In this document: positions 9,053 to 17,199 of the stretch, piece by piece
How positions within the stretch are numbered: position 1 is the first letter of the stretch
Layout: every line of letters starts with the position of its first letter
Assembly: GCA_013388685.1 (NCBI GenBank)
Contig: JACAET010000052.1
Location: 62,001 to 126,000 of the forward strand
Direction: 5' to 3'
Length of the DNA: 64,000 nucleotides
Origin: Chloroflexota bacterium
GTDB taxonomy: Bacteria > Chloroflexota > Anaerolineae > Anaerolineales > Villigracilaceae
The notes under the pieces: model-generated
The model's database searches: none
Told to the model about the DNA's origin: nothing
The model's input: only the letters and a program-made list of their open reading frames with translations
Position numbers and translations under genes: made by a program

Positions 9053-9835
9053 TTAGATGATGTCGGCAAACTGGAATTCGACGCGTTTGAAGAACCAGTA
9101 TCCCAGCACGAAGATGAAGAGGGATACGAGGGCGGCGGGCAGGAGGTAGTCGCCGGGCAGGCGGTTGTAGATGAGCACGTCGCGGTAGGAGGCGATGATG
9201 CCCGCCATGGGGTTGAGGAAGTACAGCCACTGCCACTTTTCGGGGACAAGGGTGACGGGGTAGAGGATGGGCGAGGCGTAGAACCAGATCTGGATGATGA
9301 GTTTGAGCAGGGGGTCCACGTCACGGTAGAAAACGTTCAGGGCGGCGGAGCCAATTCCCAGTCCGAGCAGAAGCGTGATTTGAATCAGGAAGATGAGGGG
9401 CAGGAAGAGCAGTCCGAGGGGGGAAACGGGAAGTCCGTAGATGACGACCAGAATCGCCAGCAGGATGAATGAGATGCCGAAGTCGGCGATGCGGGCGAGC
9501 AGGGCGGCGATGGGCAGCGCCTCGCGCGGGAAGTAAATTTTGCCCACGAGGTTCATGTTCTGCACGAGCGACATTGCCATATCGGGCAGGGAGGTGGCGA
9601 GCAGCGTCCACGGGACGACTGCCGCGTAGGAGAAGAGGATGTACGGCACGCCGCCCGTATCCACGGGGACGATGCGGGTGAAGACGACGGCAAAGATGGC
9701 GACGGTGGCGACAGGCTGGACGATTGCCCACAGCCAGCCGAGGGCAGATTGCTGGTAGCGCCCGCGCAGGGTGCGGATGGTCCATGCCCAGATGAGGTCG
9801 CGCAGTTTGAGGAGCGGGTTGGTTTGTGCGATCAT
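9053..9835 (-). CDS. wzm: ABC-2 polysaccharide exporter permease
   Basis: A 260-residue integral membrane permease with about six membrane spans (for example ALGWLWAIVQPVATVAIFAV and the LLLGLGIGSAALNVFYRD region), matching the size of Wzm/TagG/RfbD permeases. It forms the channel that flips a completed undecaprenyl-linked glycan across the membrane. The start is set at the ATG at 9835, which overlaps the ATPase stop (ATGA); the longer upstream reading frame is a shadow of the ATPase gene. The motif YRDVDPLLKLIIQIWFYASP is characteristic of the family. It pairs with the adjacent ATPase. Confidence 0.92.
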   Translation of the reverse strand: MIAQTNPLLKLRDLIWAWTIRTLRGRYQQSALGWLWAIVQPVATVAIFAVVFTRIVPVDTGGVPYILFSYAAVVPWTLLATSLPDMAMSLVQNMNLVGKIYFPREALPIAALLARIADFGISFILLAILVVIYGLPVSPLGLLFLPLIFLIQITLLLGLGIGSAALNVFYRDVDPLLKLIIQIWFYASPILYPVTLVPEKWQWLYFLNPMAGIIASYRDVLIYNRLPGDYLLPAALVSLFIFVLGYWFFKRVEFQFADII

Positions 9836-11088
9836 GCCTGCCTCGCAGTTTCGGTAACGGCAACGCCGGCGTTTTGACTCCACCTGCGGTTCGGTTCGTA
9901 GACGGCGATATGCGCCTCGCGCCCAGGGACACGGTTGCGCACTTCGAACCAATCGGAGGCGCCGTAGGCAAGTCCGTCGGAGTCGTCGGCGTTCATGATC
10001 CAGGTAATGGCGTAGTAGGTGCCGCCGAAGAGCTGCAGGGGTTCGAGGCGCACGGAGTACTCGCCCTCTCCTTTGGTGATGTGCAGAGGGTAGCCATCCA
10101 GGTGGGAGCGCATGTTGGCGCACATCAAGCCGTCGGAGCGGTAGATGAGGACGATGGCGTTGGCTTTGCCGATGTCTTTGTAGGCGGCGTATTTGACGCG
10201 GATTTCGAGCGGCTGGTCGCCGTAGGTTTCGCGGACAGGGTTGCCGTTGGCGTCGAGCGCTTCGATCTTCGTGACCTCCACGCCGCCTTCCACATCGTCG
10301 GCTGCGCCGTCGGCGCGGCTCATTTTTTCGATGCGGCGTCTGTCGAGCACCTGGTTGTAGATGTCAATGATTTCGCCGCTGGTGCCGACGTTTTGCACCT
10401 GTCCGTGTTCGATGTAGATGGCGCGCTCGCACACGGAGCGTACCAGTCCCATATCGTGGGAGACGAAGATCAGGCTGGTGCCGTTGTTCAGGAGCGTCTT
10501 GATGCGCTCGATGCACTTCTGACGGAAGGAGGCGTCGCCCACCGCCAGCACTTCGTCCACCAGCAGAATATCGGGTTCGATGCAGGAGGCGACGGCAAAG
10601 CCCAGGCGCACGGTCATGCCGGAGGAGTAGCGTTTGACGGGGGTGTCAATGAATTCTTCGATCTCCGAAAACGCCACGATTTCATCGAAGCGTTTCTGGA
10701 CTTCTTTGTACGAGAGCCCCAGGATGGTGCCGTTGAGGTAAATGTTCTCCCGCCCGGTCAGGTCGGGATGAAACCCCGCTCCCAACTCAATCAAAGCGGA
10801 TAACTGACCATTGACTTCTACCTTCCCTGACGTGGGGTTGGTGATCTTTGCCAGCAGTTTGAGGATGGTGGATTTGCCCGCGCCATTCGGACCGACGAGG
10901 GCAAGCGACTCTCCCTTTTCGAGGTCGAAACTGACATTTCGCAGCGCCCAGTGATATTTGCGGTCTGAGGAGGCGCCTCCACGCAGAGCCTGCTTTGCCC
11001 ACTGCGAAATGACCGAGGGCAGGCTGGTGCGGGTCAACCCCAGGTTGTAGCGTTTGGAAACATCTATGAAACGGATGACAGGCGGCAT
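9832..11088 (-). CDS. wzt: ABC exporter ATPase with C-terminal glycan-binding domain
   Basis: A 418-residue ATPase of the Wzt/TagH type. Walker A GPNGAGKS at 66-73, signature YSSGM at 154-158, Walker B ILLVDEV at 174-180 and the H-loop His at 211 are all present. Residues from about 270 form a beta-rich domain of the type that, in Wzt proteins, recognises the non-reducing end of the glycan and licenses its export. This suggests that at least one polysaccharide of this cluster is finished in the cytoplasm with a defined terminal group, possibly added by the nearby modification enzymes. It is coupled to the permease by a 4-base overlap. Confidence 0.93.
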   Translation of the reverse strand: MPPVIRFIDVSKRYNLGLTRTSLPSVISQWAKQALRGGASSDRKYHWALRNVSFDLEKGESLALVGPNGAGKSTILKLLAKITNPTSGKVEVNGQLSALIELGAGFHPDLTGRENIYLNGTILGLSYKEVQKRFDEIVAFSEIEEFIDTPVKRYSSGMTVRLGFAVASCIEPDILLVDEVLAVGDASFRQKCIERIKTLLNNGTSLIFVSHDMGLVRSVCERAIYIEHGQVQNVGTSGEIIDIYNQVLDRRRIEKMSRADGAADDVEGGVEVTKIEALDANGNPVRETYGDQPLEIRVKYAAYKDIGKANAIVLIYRSDGLMCANMRSHLDGYPLHITKGEGEYSVRLEPLQLFGGTYYAITWIMNADDSDGLAYGASDWFEVRNRVPGREAHIAVYEPNRRWSQNAGVAVTETARQA

Positions 11089-12225
11089 TCATTCTCTCCA
11101 AAAACAAGGTCTATGAAATATAGGCTCGATATAGTATCCGACTTTTTCCCAATACCCATTAATCGGGCGGACGATCTCTCCATCGGCATAATAGTATTCG
11201 AGGTGTTCCGCTGCGGGAACGGCAGGGTGATTTGCCCGCGAAAATTGACTGCCCGGTGGGCAATAGTAAAAGCCAAGATAACGGGTTTGAAGACCAGGCT
11301 TCACGGTCAGGGCGGGCGGCGTTTCTCCCAGCAGGCATTTCACGCTGGCTTCCAGCAGATCTACGCCGCTGGTCATTTTAATCAGCCGCCACATGTGACA
11401 GCCGTCCAGGCGGGGCGTCACCTCCACAATGCGCGGGCCGCCGGCGGTGAGGATCATTTGGTAATAGACGGGACCATTCCGAACGCCCAACGCGCGATTG
11501 CATTCCTCGGTGAGTCTTTGGGCTTCCTGGCGGGCGGCTTCTGCGCAATGCACTGCCGGATAGATATGTCCGCGCGGGATACCGCCGGGAAACTCCTCCA
11601 CCACCAGGCGGTCAGAGACCTCGTTGAAGACGGTCTCGCCGTTGACGACAAAGGTATTGACGGAAATTTCCGGTCCCACCAGAAATTCTTCGATGATTAC
11701 CGTGCGGCTGCGGGAAAACTGAAGGGAGTTTTCCAGGCGGGCTTTGGCTTCCTCGCGGCTGGCTGCCACAAAGACACCGCGCTGCCCTTGATTATCGACC
11801 GGCTTGACGATGGCAGGGAAGATGCTCCAATCGTCCAGGTCTGCTTGAGAGCGGATGCCTTTGTAGCAGATGGGGCTGATGGCGTGTTCGGTCAGAAAGC
11901 CTCGCAGGAGGAGTTTGTTTTGCAGCAATTCCGCCGTTTCGGCAGGGATGAGGAAAGGAAGCCCCAGGCGCGAGGCAACGCGCGCAGCAGCCGGCATGGC
12001 AAGATCGGAGCCAATCGAATAAACCAGGTCCACGTTTTCGGCGCGGGCAAGTTGTTCGATTCCATCCGCGTCGGTGATATTCAGAAGGGCAAACTGATCT
12101 ATGTCATCGAGCCCTCTGCCCTCGCGGCGGTAACTGCACCCAATCACCCACCAGCCTTGCAACTTGAGATAGCGGATGAGGTCCACTTGCGCATTGCCTA
12201 CGCCCAGCACAATTGCCTTTTTCAT
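11089..12225 (-). CDS. ATP-grasp family ligase-like protein
   Basis: A 378-residue protein. The ATG at 12225 follows a good ribosome site (GGGAGGAAAG), so I do not use the longer upstream frame. The N-terminus MKKAIVLGVGNAQVDLIRYL is a preATP-grasp Rossmann domain. The centre has FPAIVKPVDNQGQRGVFVA (the ATP-binding lysine and loop) and VIIEEFLVGPEISVNTFV, and the C-terminal part IVEVTPRLDGCHM carries the Mg-binding residues. ATP-grasp enzymes activate a carboxylate as acyl-phosphate and join it to an amine or thiol. In a glycan cluster beside asparagine-synthetase-like genes, amidation or amino-acid decoration of a sugar acid is plausible, but this is inference. Confidence 0.85.
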   Translation of the reverse strand: MKKAIVLGVGNAQVDLIRYLKLQGWWVIGCSYRREGRGLDDIDQFALLNITDADGIEQLARAENVDLVYSIGSDLAMPAAARVASRLGLPFLIPAETAELLQNKLLLRGFLTEHAISPICYKGIRSQADLDDWSIFPAIVKPVDNQGQRGVFVAASREEAKARLENSLQFSRSRTVIIEEFLVGPEISVNTFVVNGETVFNEVSDRLVVEEFPGGIPRGHIYPAVHCAEAARQEAQRLTEECNRALGVRNGPVYYQMILTAGGPRIVEVTPRLDGCHMWRLIKMTSGVDLLEASVKCLLGETPPALTVKPGLQTRYLGFYYCPPGSQFSRANHPAVPAAEHLEYYYADGEIVRPINGYWEKVGYYIEPIFHRPCFWRE

Positions 12226-12245
12226 GTTTCTTTCCTCCCAGTCCT

Positions 12246-13652
12246 TTAATGGACAAGCGTCTCCAAAAAGGGAATGGTATGAATGAATGCAGCGATCACT
12301 CCTCTGTTGCGCCAAAGCCGAATGGGATCATTGACCAGGATGCCCGTCACACTGGATAACACCTTGCGTTTCGCCCCCCATTGTTGGGCATCGAACACCC
12401 TGGCGGTGAAAAATTCCGTCCGCAGGGTCCGATAAGCGGTTACTACTCCCAACCGCTCAAGGCGGGAGGCAATTTGATGAAGCGTTCTCAGCGCCGCCCG
12501 CAACCCATATTCGGCTTCGTATGCCAGCAGGTGAGAGACCAGCCACTGGATAAAAGCGGAATCCAATTGAGAGGCGGCGGAGGCGGCGCGCGAGAAGTAG
12601 GCGTCGGCTTCGGCGGGGCGGTTCCACATCACAGCGCGGACGCCCTGCATGAGGTAGCCGCGCGTCACCGCCCAGAGGTAATAGGGTTTGAGCGATTCAA
12701 GTTCCTGCGGCAGGTTTTCGAACATGCGGCGGAGGAGGTCTTCGAGGCTTTCGCCTTCGTCGTCTATGCTGTCAATGATCAGGTCGTCGAGAAGATGCGG
12801 CGGCGTTCCTTCCAAAAGCCAGGGGGTCAAGCGGACGGTTTGCCGCAGAAACTCCTGCGCGGTTTCGTATTCGCCCTGCAGGTAGGCGACGTACATCCAC
12901 ATGGAGTAGATGTTGGAGGCGGCAAGGTCGCGCAGCGCCTTCACTTCGGGGGGGCAGCGCGGGTCATCGAAAATGATTTGCTGGCAGGCGCGTTCCGCTT
13001 CGCACTGACGAACGAGGTTCTTCACCTGACGGTTTTTGTGATAGCGGCGGTAGTTGAGGGCGCGGTCTATCATGGCAAATTTGCAGCCTGCCATGTAGAG
13101 CCGCCCGCAAATGACGATTTCACGTCCCCGGTAGAAAGGCTCCTGCCAGATTTCCTCGCGGGTTGCCCATTCCCGTCTCTGCACCCAAACGCTGGGCGCC
13201 AGCGGGAAGGCAAGGGCAAAGTCTTCGAGGGTGAGGCGGGGGGAGGGACGCAGAATCTCGCGGACGGCGCCGGAGGTCGGGTAGAGTTCGAAGCGTGAGT
13301 TGTAGGTGAAGCCGATTTCCGGATGTCGATCCAGAAATTCCACGTGCAGGCGAAGTTTGTCGGGATGGTAGAGGTCGTCCTGGTCGAGGTGGGCGATGAT
13401 TTCACCCTGCGAAGCCATGATTCCGGTCTTACGCGCCAGCGCCACGCCGCGGTTCGTTTCGTGACAGATGTAGCGGATGCGCGGATCGTCGAAGCGAGCC
13501 ATGACCTCGTCGGTGTCGTCGGGGGAGGCGTCGTTGACGACGATGAGTTCAAAGTCCTGCCAGGTTTGGTCCAGGACGCTCTGGATGGCTTCGCCCAGGT
13601 GACGGGCGCCGCCATAAGTGGGAATGACTACGCTTACCTTTGGATGTTTCAT
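12246..13652 (-). CDS. GT2 family glycosyltransferase with helical C-terminal extension
   Basis: A 468-residue protein. I use the ATG at 13652, which overlaps the previous stop (ATGA) and gives MKHPKVSVVIPTYGGARHL at the beginning of the GT-A fold. Motifs: VVNDASPDDTDEV, LDQDDLYHPDKL and the GREIVICGRLYMAG region that replaces the usual ED segment. Here the DXD-like motif reads DQDD. The C-terminal 220 residues are a helical extension paralogous to the one at 7656-9047. Its place in the operon suggests it acts on the same glycan; donor unknown. Confidence 0.87.
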   Translation of the reverse strand: MKHPKVSVVIPTYGGARHLGEAIQSVLDQTWQDFELIVVNDASPDDTDEVMARFDDPRIRYICHETNRGVALARKTGIMASQGEIIAHLDQDDLYHPDKLRLHVEFLDRHPEIGFTYNSRFELYPTSGAVREILRPSPRLTLEDFALAFPLAPSVWVQRREWATREEIWQEPFYRGREIVICGRLYMAGCKFAMIDRALNYRRYHKNRQVKNLVRQCEAERACQQIIFDDPRCPPEVKALRDLAASNIYSMWMYVAYLQGEYETAQEFLRQTVRLTPWLLEGTPPHLLDDLIIDSIDDEGESLEDLLRRMFENLPQELESLKPYYLWAVTRGYLMQGVRAVMWNRPAEADAYFSRAASAASQLDSAFIQWLVSHLLAYEAEYGLRAALRTLHQIASRLERLGVVTAYRTLRTEFFTARVFDAQQWGAKRKVLSSVTGILVNDPIRLWRNRGVIAAFIHTIPFLETLVH

Positions 13653-15412
13653 GAAGGGCTCGAGACGGGTGAAATCAAACGATAGGCGAGCGCCTGCACC
13701 GATTGCAAGCGCCGCAGCGGACGGATGTCTTCCTTCGAGCGCTTGAGGGTCTGGTACTCGCGCTCCAGCAGACAAACATCCAGCCATTCGGAGAGTTGGT
13801 CCCAGGCTTCGTAGAGAGACCAGAGCGACTCTTTGCCGGTTGCCTGGATGCAGTCAATATCCATGCGCAGGGGCACGTCGTCGAAGCCGGCGAACGGTCC
13901 GTGATGTAGTGGGGCGGGAAGATGGTTCACAATGCGGTGTTTCAGGAGGTATCTACCGGTCAGGACGAAGGGCTGGCTGGCATAGGTGCCGGGGATGACC
14001 GCCAGTTTACCGTAATGACGGCGGAAGACATCCGCCAGCAGTCTCCTGTTTTCGATGACGGCTCTTGGCAGCGAGAGGCTGAAGCGGGCGTATGCGCGGT
14101 TGAGGAAGGGGGTGGCAACGCCGCGCCAGTAGGAGGAAAGCGTGGCTTGAAAGGCGGTGAAAAAGCGCTGGCGGCTCCATAGTTCGAACAATTGCAGGCG
14201 GGAAAAGTGCGCGCCCGGAATGTGGTCGAACAGTTGCTGCACCTCTGCGGAAACCTCCTGCAGGGCATCATCCAGGGGAGTTTTCAGCAGGGTTTTGAGG
14301 CTGTCGGGGTCCCAGTGCAGGTACCAATCTTTCTTGTAAAAGACGACGCCTGGTTTCTGTTCCACCAAACTGCTGCCCGAAAGTACGTCGCCTAAAAAGC
14401 CGCTCACCAGGGCATCGCCGGGCTCCGCGCGGATGGAATCCAGAAAACACATCTGGTACATGCCGTGAAAGTGCATGGAACTGCCGAACAAATCAGCCCA
14501 GAGCGGCGTATAACAGGCGAGAAAATCCTCGCACATATCAATTCGCTTCCAGGGATAACCGAGTACTTTTGCAATGCGGCGGGAATAGACGACATCCGTA
14601 GACTCAGGCTCGCCCCAGGCGTAGGTATGCAAGTCTGTCCCAATCTCTGCCGCCACTGCGGCGATGAGGCGCGAGTCCAAGCCCGAAGAAAGCGGCAGGA
14701 TCCATTTGGGATAACTGCTCAACGCCTGTATGATCGCTTGCCGGGAGAGTTCGTACATCTCGTCTACCAGGTCGTCCCAGCCCGCTTCCCACCGACTCTG
14801 GCTGGGTCCCACCGTCCAGAGTTTTTCTGCGCGGAAGCCGTCTTCGCCCCACTCCATGCGGCTGTCGGGCGGGATGACTTTCATGCCTTTGTACAGCGTC
14901 CAATCCGAAATGAAATGCCCGTTGATGAGAAGCGAGACCAGCCCCGGCAGGAAGAAGTCGTCGGCGGTGTACCCGGCTGAGGCGACAACGACAGGTTCGA
15001 GCGTGGAGGCGATGCGTCCGTTCCCGATTTGGGCGTGAAAGACCGGGATGCTTCCCAGCCAGTCGTTCCACAGCCTCCAGCGTTTGCCGTCTGCGCTGAT
15101 GTGCAGCAGGAGGACGCGCCCGTCCCAGGGAATCTCGAATTTGCCGGAAAGCAGCGTCTCCTCTACATCCGAAACCGCCACCTTGCCGTGCGGCGAACCC
15201 ACCACTACCGCCAGCGAGCCGTCTGCCAGAGAGCGTATGCGTTCTTCCATGCCCTTGCGTCCCCACACGTGCAGCCGCGTTTCGCCAAGCGTGAGGGTCT
15301 TTTGTTGCAGATGCTCGAAATAGTTCAGTGCGCGCGCCTGCGCCGCTTCCAGCGCTGCCTGGCTGTCTTCTGTCAATCCAGAAAAAATGGTAAACCCAAC
15401 AATTGAGTTCAT
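13649..15412 (-). CDS. Asparagine-synthetase-like protein (degenerate amidotransferase half)
   Basis: A 587-residue protein with the two-part layout of class B asparagine synthetases. The N-terminal half resembles an Ntn glutaminase domain but starts MNSIVGFTIF, so the catalytic Cys2 is missing and glutamine hydrolysis is unlikely. The C-terminal half has the PP-loop SSGLDSR at 242-248, which forms an acyl-adenylate from a carboxylate with ATP. Homologues in O-antigen clusters amidate uronic acids, which is my preferred guess; the nitrogen source would then be free ammonia or another amine. It is the second of a tandem pair and shares a nearly identical segment (residues about 119-250) with its neighbour. 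Overlaps of 4 bases occur on both sides. Confidence 0.85.
   Translation of the reverse strand: MNSIVGFTIFSGLTEDSQAALEAAQARALNYFEHLQQKTLTLGETRLHVWGRKGMEERIRSLADGSLAVVVGSPHGKVAVSDVEETLLSGKFEIPWDGRVLLLHISADGKRWRLWNDWLGSIPVFHAQIGNGRIASTLEPVVVASAGYTADDFFLPGLVSLLINGHFISDWTLYKGMKVIPPDSRMEWGEDGFRAEKLWTVGPSQSRWEAGWDDLVDEMYELSRQAIIQALSSYPKWILPLSSGLDSRLIAAVAAEIGTDLHTYAWGEPESTDVVYSRRIAKVLGYPWKRIDMCEDFLACYTPLWADLFGSSMHFHGMYQMCFLDSIRAEPGDALVSGFLGDVLSGSSLVEQKPGVVFYKKDWYLHWDPDSLKTLLKTPLDDALQEVSAEVQQLFDHIPGAHFSRLQLFELWSRQRFFTAFQATLSSYWRGVATPFLNRAYARFSLSLPRAVIENRRLLADVFRRHYGKLAVIPGTYASQPFVLTGRYLLKHRIVNHLPAPLHHGPFAGFDDVPLRMDIDCIQATGKESLWSLYEAWDQLSEWLDVCLLEREYQTLKRSKEDIRPLRRLQSVQALAYRLISPVSSPS
14646..15072. repeat. 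Near-identical tract shared by tandem paralogues, copy A
   Basis: 427 bases aligned without gaps to 16421-16847 (offset 1775), with about 17 mismatches counted by eye, roughly 96% identity. Sequence on either side diverges to about half-identical at protein level. This pattern fits recent gene conversion. Confidence 0.85.
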
Positions 15413-17187
15413 TGCTCCTGCCCCTTTTCATTCAGCAGACGATATGCCAGCGTTTGTACCGATTGCAAGCGCCGCAGCGGACGGATGTCCTCGTTAGAGG
15501 TCATCACGGTTTGAAAATCACGTTCCACCTGTTCAAAATCGAGCCATTCTTCGACTTGCTTCCGCGCCTCGAACAGGGACCACAGCGCCTGACGCCCAAC
15601 AGCCTGGATGGAATGAATGTCCATTCGCAGCGGAATATCGGCGAAGCCGGAAAACAGCCTGCGCCGCAAAAAGCCCGGCAGCCGCCTGGCAATGCGTTGA
15701 CTGAGCAGGTAACGCCCCGTCAGAATAAACGGTTCTTTGTGGTAGGTGCCGGGAATGACCGCCAGCCTGCCGTAATACCGGCGATAGACATCTGCTATCA
15801 GGCGTCTGTGATCGAGAGCGGCTCGCGGAAGGGATAAACAAAAACGGGCGTAGGCGCGGTTCATGAACGGGTTTGCTACGCCGCGCCAGTAACTGGAAAG
15901 CGTAGATTGAAATTTGGTAAAGAAGCGCTGGCGATTCCAGAGTTCGAGAAACTGTAATTTTTGATAAAAAGCGCCAGGAAACGTATCAATCTGATTTTTC
16001 AGTTCATCGGCATTGGCTTCCAGGGCGTCCACAAGCGGGAATTTTGCATGAGTTCGGAGTTCATCCGCCGTCCAATGGCAGTACCACTCGCTCTCGACCT
16101 GATACCTTCTGCCGGAGGAGTGAAACGCCACCGCCTCGTGGACGGCATCTCCCGTCAGAACATCACCGATAAAACCGGAAAGCACCGGAGCAGATGGTTC
16201 GTTTCTGATTTCGTCCAAAAAGGACATTTGATACATTCCATGAAAGTGCATGGAACTGCCGAACAGGTCTGCCCAGAGCGGGGTGTATTTGAGGAGGAAA
16301 TCTTTCGGCAGGACAATGTGTTTCCAGGGAAGCCCCAGCGTGCGGGCGATTTGGCGCGAGTAAATTACGTCGGTGGTAACCGGCTCGCCCCAGGCGTAGG
16401 TGTAAACATCTGCGCCGACATCTGCCGCCACTGCGGCGATGAGACGCGAATCCAGACCCGAAGAAAGCGGCAGGATCCATTTGGGATAACTGCTCAACGC
16501 CTGCACGATTGCCTGCCGAGAGAGTTCGTACATCTCGTCTACCAGGTCGTCCCAGCCCGCTTCCCACCGACTCTGGCTGGGTTCCACCGTCCAGAGTTTT
16601 TCTGCGCGGAAGCCTTTTTCGTCCCACTCCATGCGGCTGTCGGGCGGGATGACTTTCATGCCTTTGTACAGCGTCCAATCCGAAATGAAATGCCCGTTGA
16701 TGAGCAGCGAGACCAGCCCCGGCAGGAAGAAGTCGTCGGCGGTGTACCCGGCTGAGGCGACAACGACAGGTTCGAGTGTGGAGGCGATGCGTCCGTTCCC
16801 GATTTGGGCGTGAAAGACCGGCATGCTTCCCAACCAGTCGTTCCACATCGTCCAGCGTTTGCCGTCCGCACTGACGCGGAGCAGAATGACGCGCCCGTCC
16901 CAGGGAAGTTGAAAACGTTCGGTCATCAGGGAGTCTTGCACCTCTGCCAGATTCACCTCGCCGTGTGGGGAGCCGATGAGGGCGAGGAGCGAACCATCAG
17001 GCAGGGTGTGAAGGCGTCTTTCCATGCCTTTGTGCCCCCACACTTCGAGACGGGTCAATCCCAAGGGTATGGTTTTGCGCTCAAAACCGGTGAAAGAGGC
17101 GAGCGCTTTATCCTGCGAAGCAAGCAGGCGTCTGGCTTGGCTAGAGCTCAAACCTTTGAACAGACTGAAACCTGTAATGGAGGTCAT
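15409..17187 (-). CDS. Asparagine-synthetase-like protein (degenerate amidotransferase half)
   Basis: A 592-residue paralogue of the next gene, with the same layout: an N-terminal Ntn-like half beginning MTSITGFSLF without Cys2, then a synthetase half with the PP-loop SSGLDSR near 242-248. Residues 1-118 are only about half identical to the paralogue, residues 119-252 are almost identical, and the remainder diverges again, so the two enzymes probably differ in substrate while sharing one recently homogenised core. It is preceded by the Asp-box membrane protein with a 12-base gap and overlaps the following gene by 4 bases. The likely role is ATP-dependent amide formation on a glycan; this rests on family knowledge and context. 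Confidence 0.85.
   Translation of the reverse strand: MTSITGFSLFKGLSSSQARRLLASQDKALASFTGFERKTIPLGLTRLEVWGHKGMERRLHTLPDGSLLALIGSPHGEVNLAEVQDSLMTERFQLPWDGRVILLRVSADGKRWTMWNDWLGSMPVFHAQIGNGRIASTLEPVVVASAGYTADDFFLPGLVSLLINGHFISDWTLYKGMKVIPPDSRMEWDEKGFRAEKLWTVEPSQSRWEAGWDDLVDEMYELSRQAIVQALSSYPKWILPLSSGLDSRLIAAVAADVGADVYTYAWGEPVTTDVIYSRQIARTLGLPWKHIVLPKDFLLKYTPLWADLFGSSMHFHGMYQMSFLDEIRNEPSAPVLSGFIGDVLTGDAVHEAVAFHSSGRRYQVESEWYCHWTADELRTHAKFPLVDALEANADELKNQIDTFPGAFYQKLQFLELWNRQRFFTKFQSTLSSYWRGVANPFMNRAYARFCLSLPRAALDHRRLIADVYRRYYGRLAVIPGTYHKEPFILTGRYLLSQRIARRLPGFLRRRLFSGFADIPLRMDIHSIQAVGRQALWSLFEARKQVEEWLDFEQVERDFQTVMTSNEDIRPLRRLQSVQTLAYRLLNEKGQEQ
16421..16847. repeat. Near-identical tract shared by tandem paralogues, copy B
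   Basis: The partner of 14646-15072, in the same orientation 1775 bases away. It covers the end of the Ntn-like half and the PP-loop of the synthetase half. Confidence 0.85.
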
Positions 17188-17199
17188 GGGGTTTGCCTA

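Noticed and set aside
7818..9056. Plus-strand reading frame of about 410 codons (similar ones at 2057-3307 and 21434-23095)
   Set aside because: Each mirrors a well-supported minus-strand gene, has Val/Gly/Phe or Arg/Gln-rich composition and no recognisable fold.
9836..10123. Extended N-terminus of the Wzm permease
   Set aside because: The extra 96 residues are Arg/Pro-rich, overlap the Wzt gene and precede the family's normal start; the ATG at 9835 with an ATGA overlap is better.
12226..12315. Longer N-terminus of the ATP-grasp protein
   Set aside because: It overlaps the preceding gene, and the ATG at 12225 has a good ribosome site.
13649..17187. Tandem AsnB-like genes as one gene split by a frameshift
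   Set aside because: Each has a complete N- and C-terminal half and its own start; they are paralogues.
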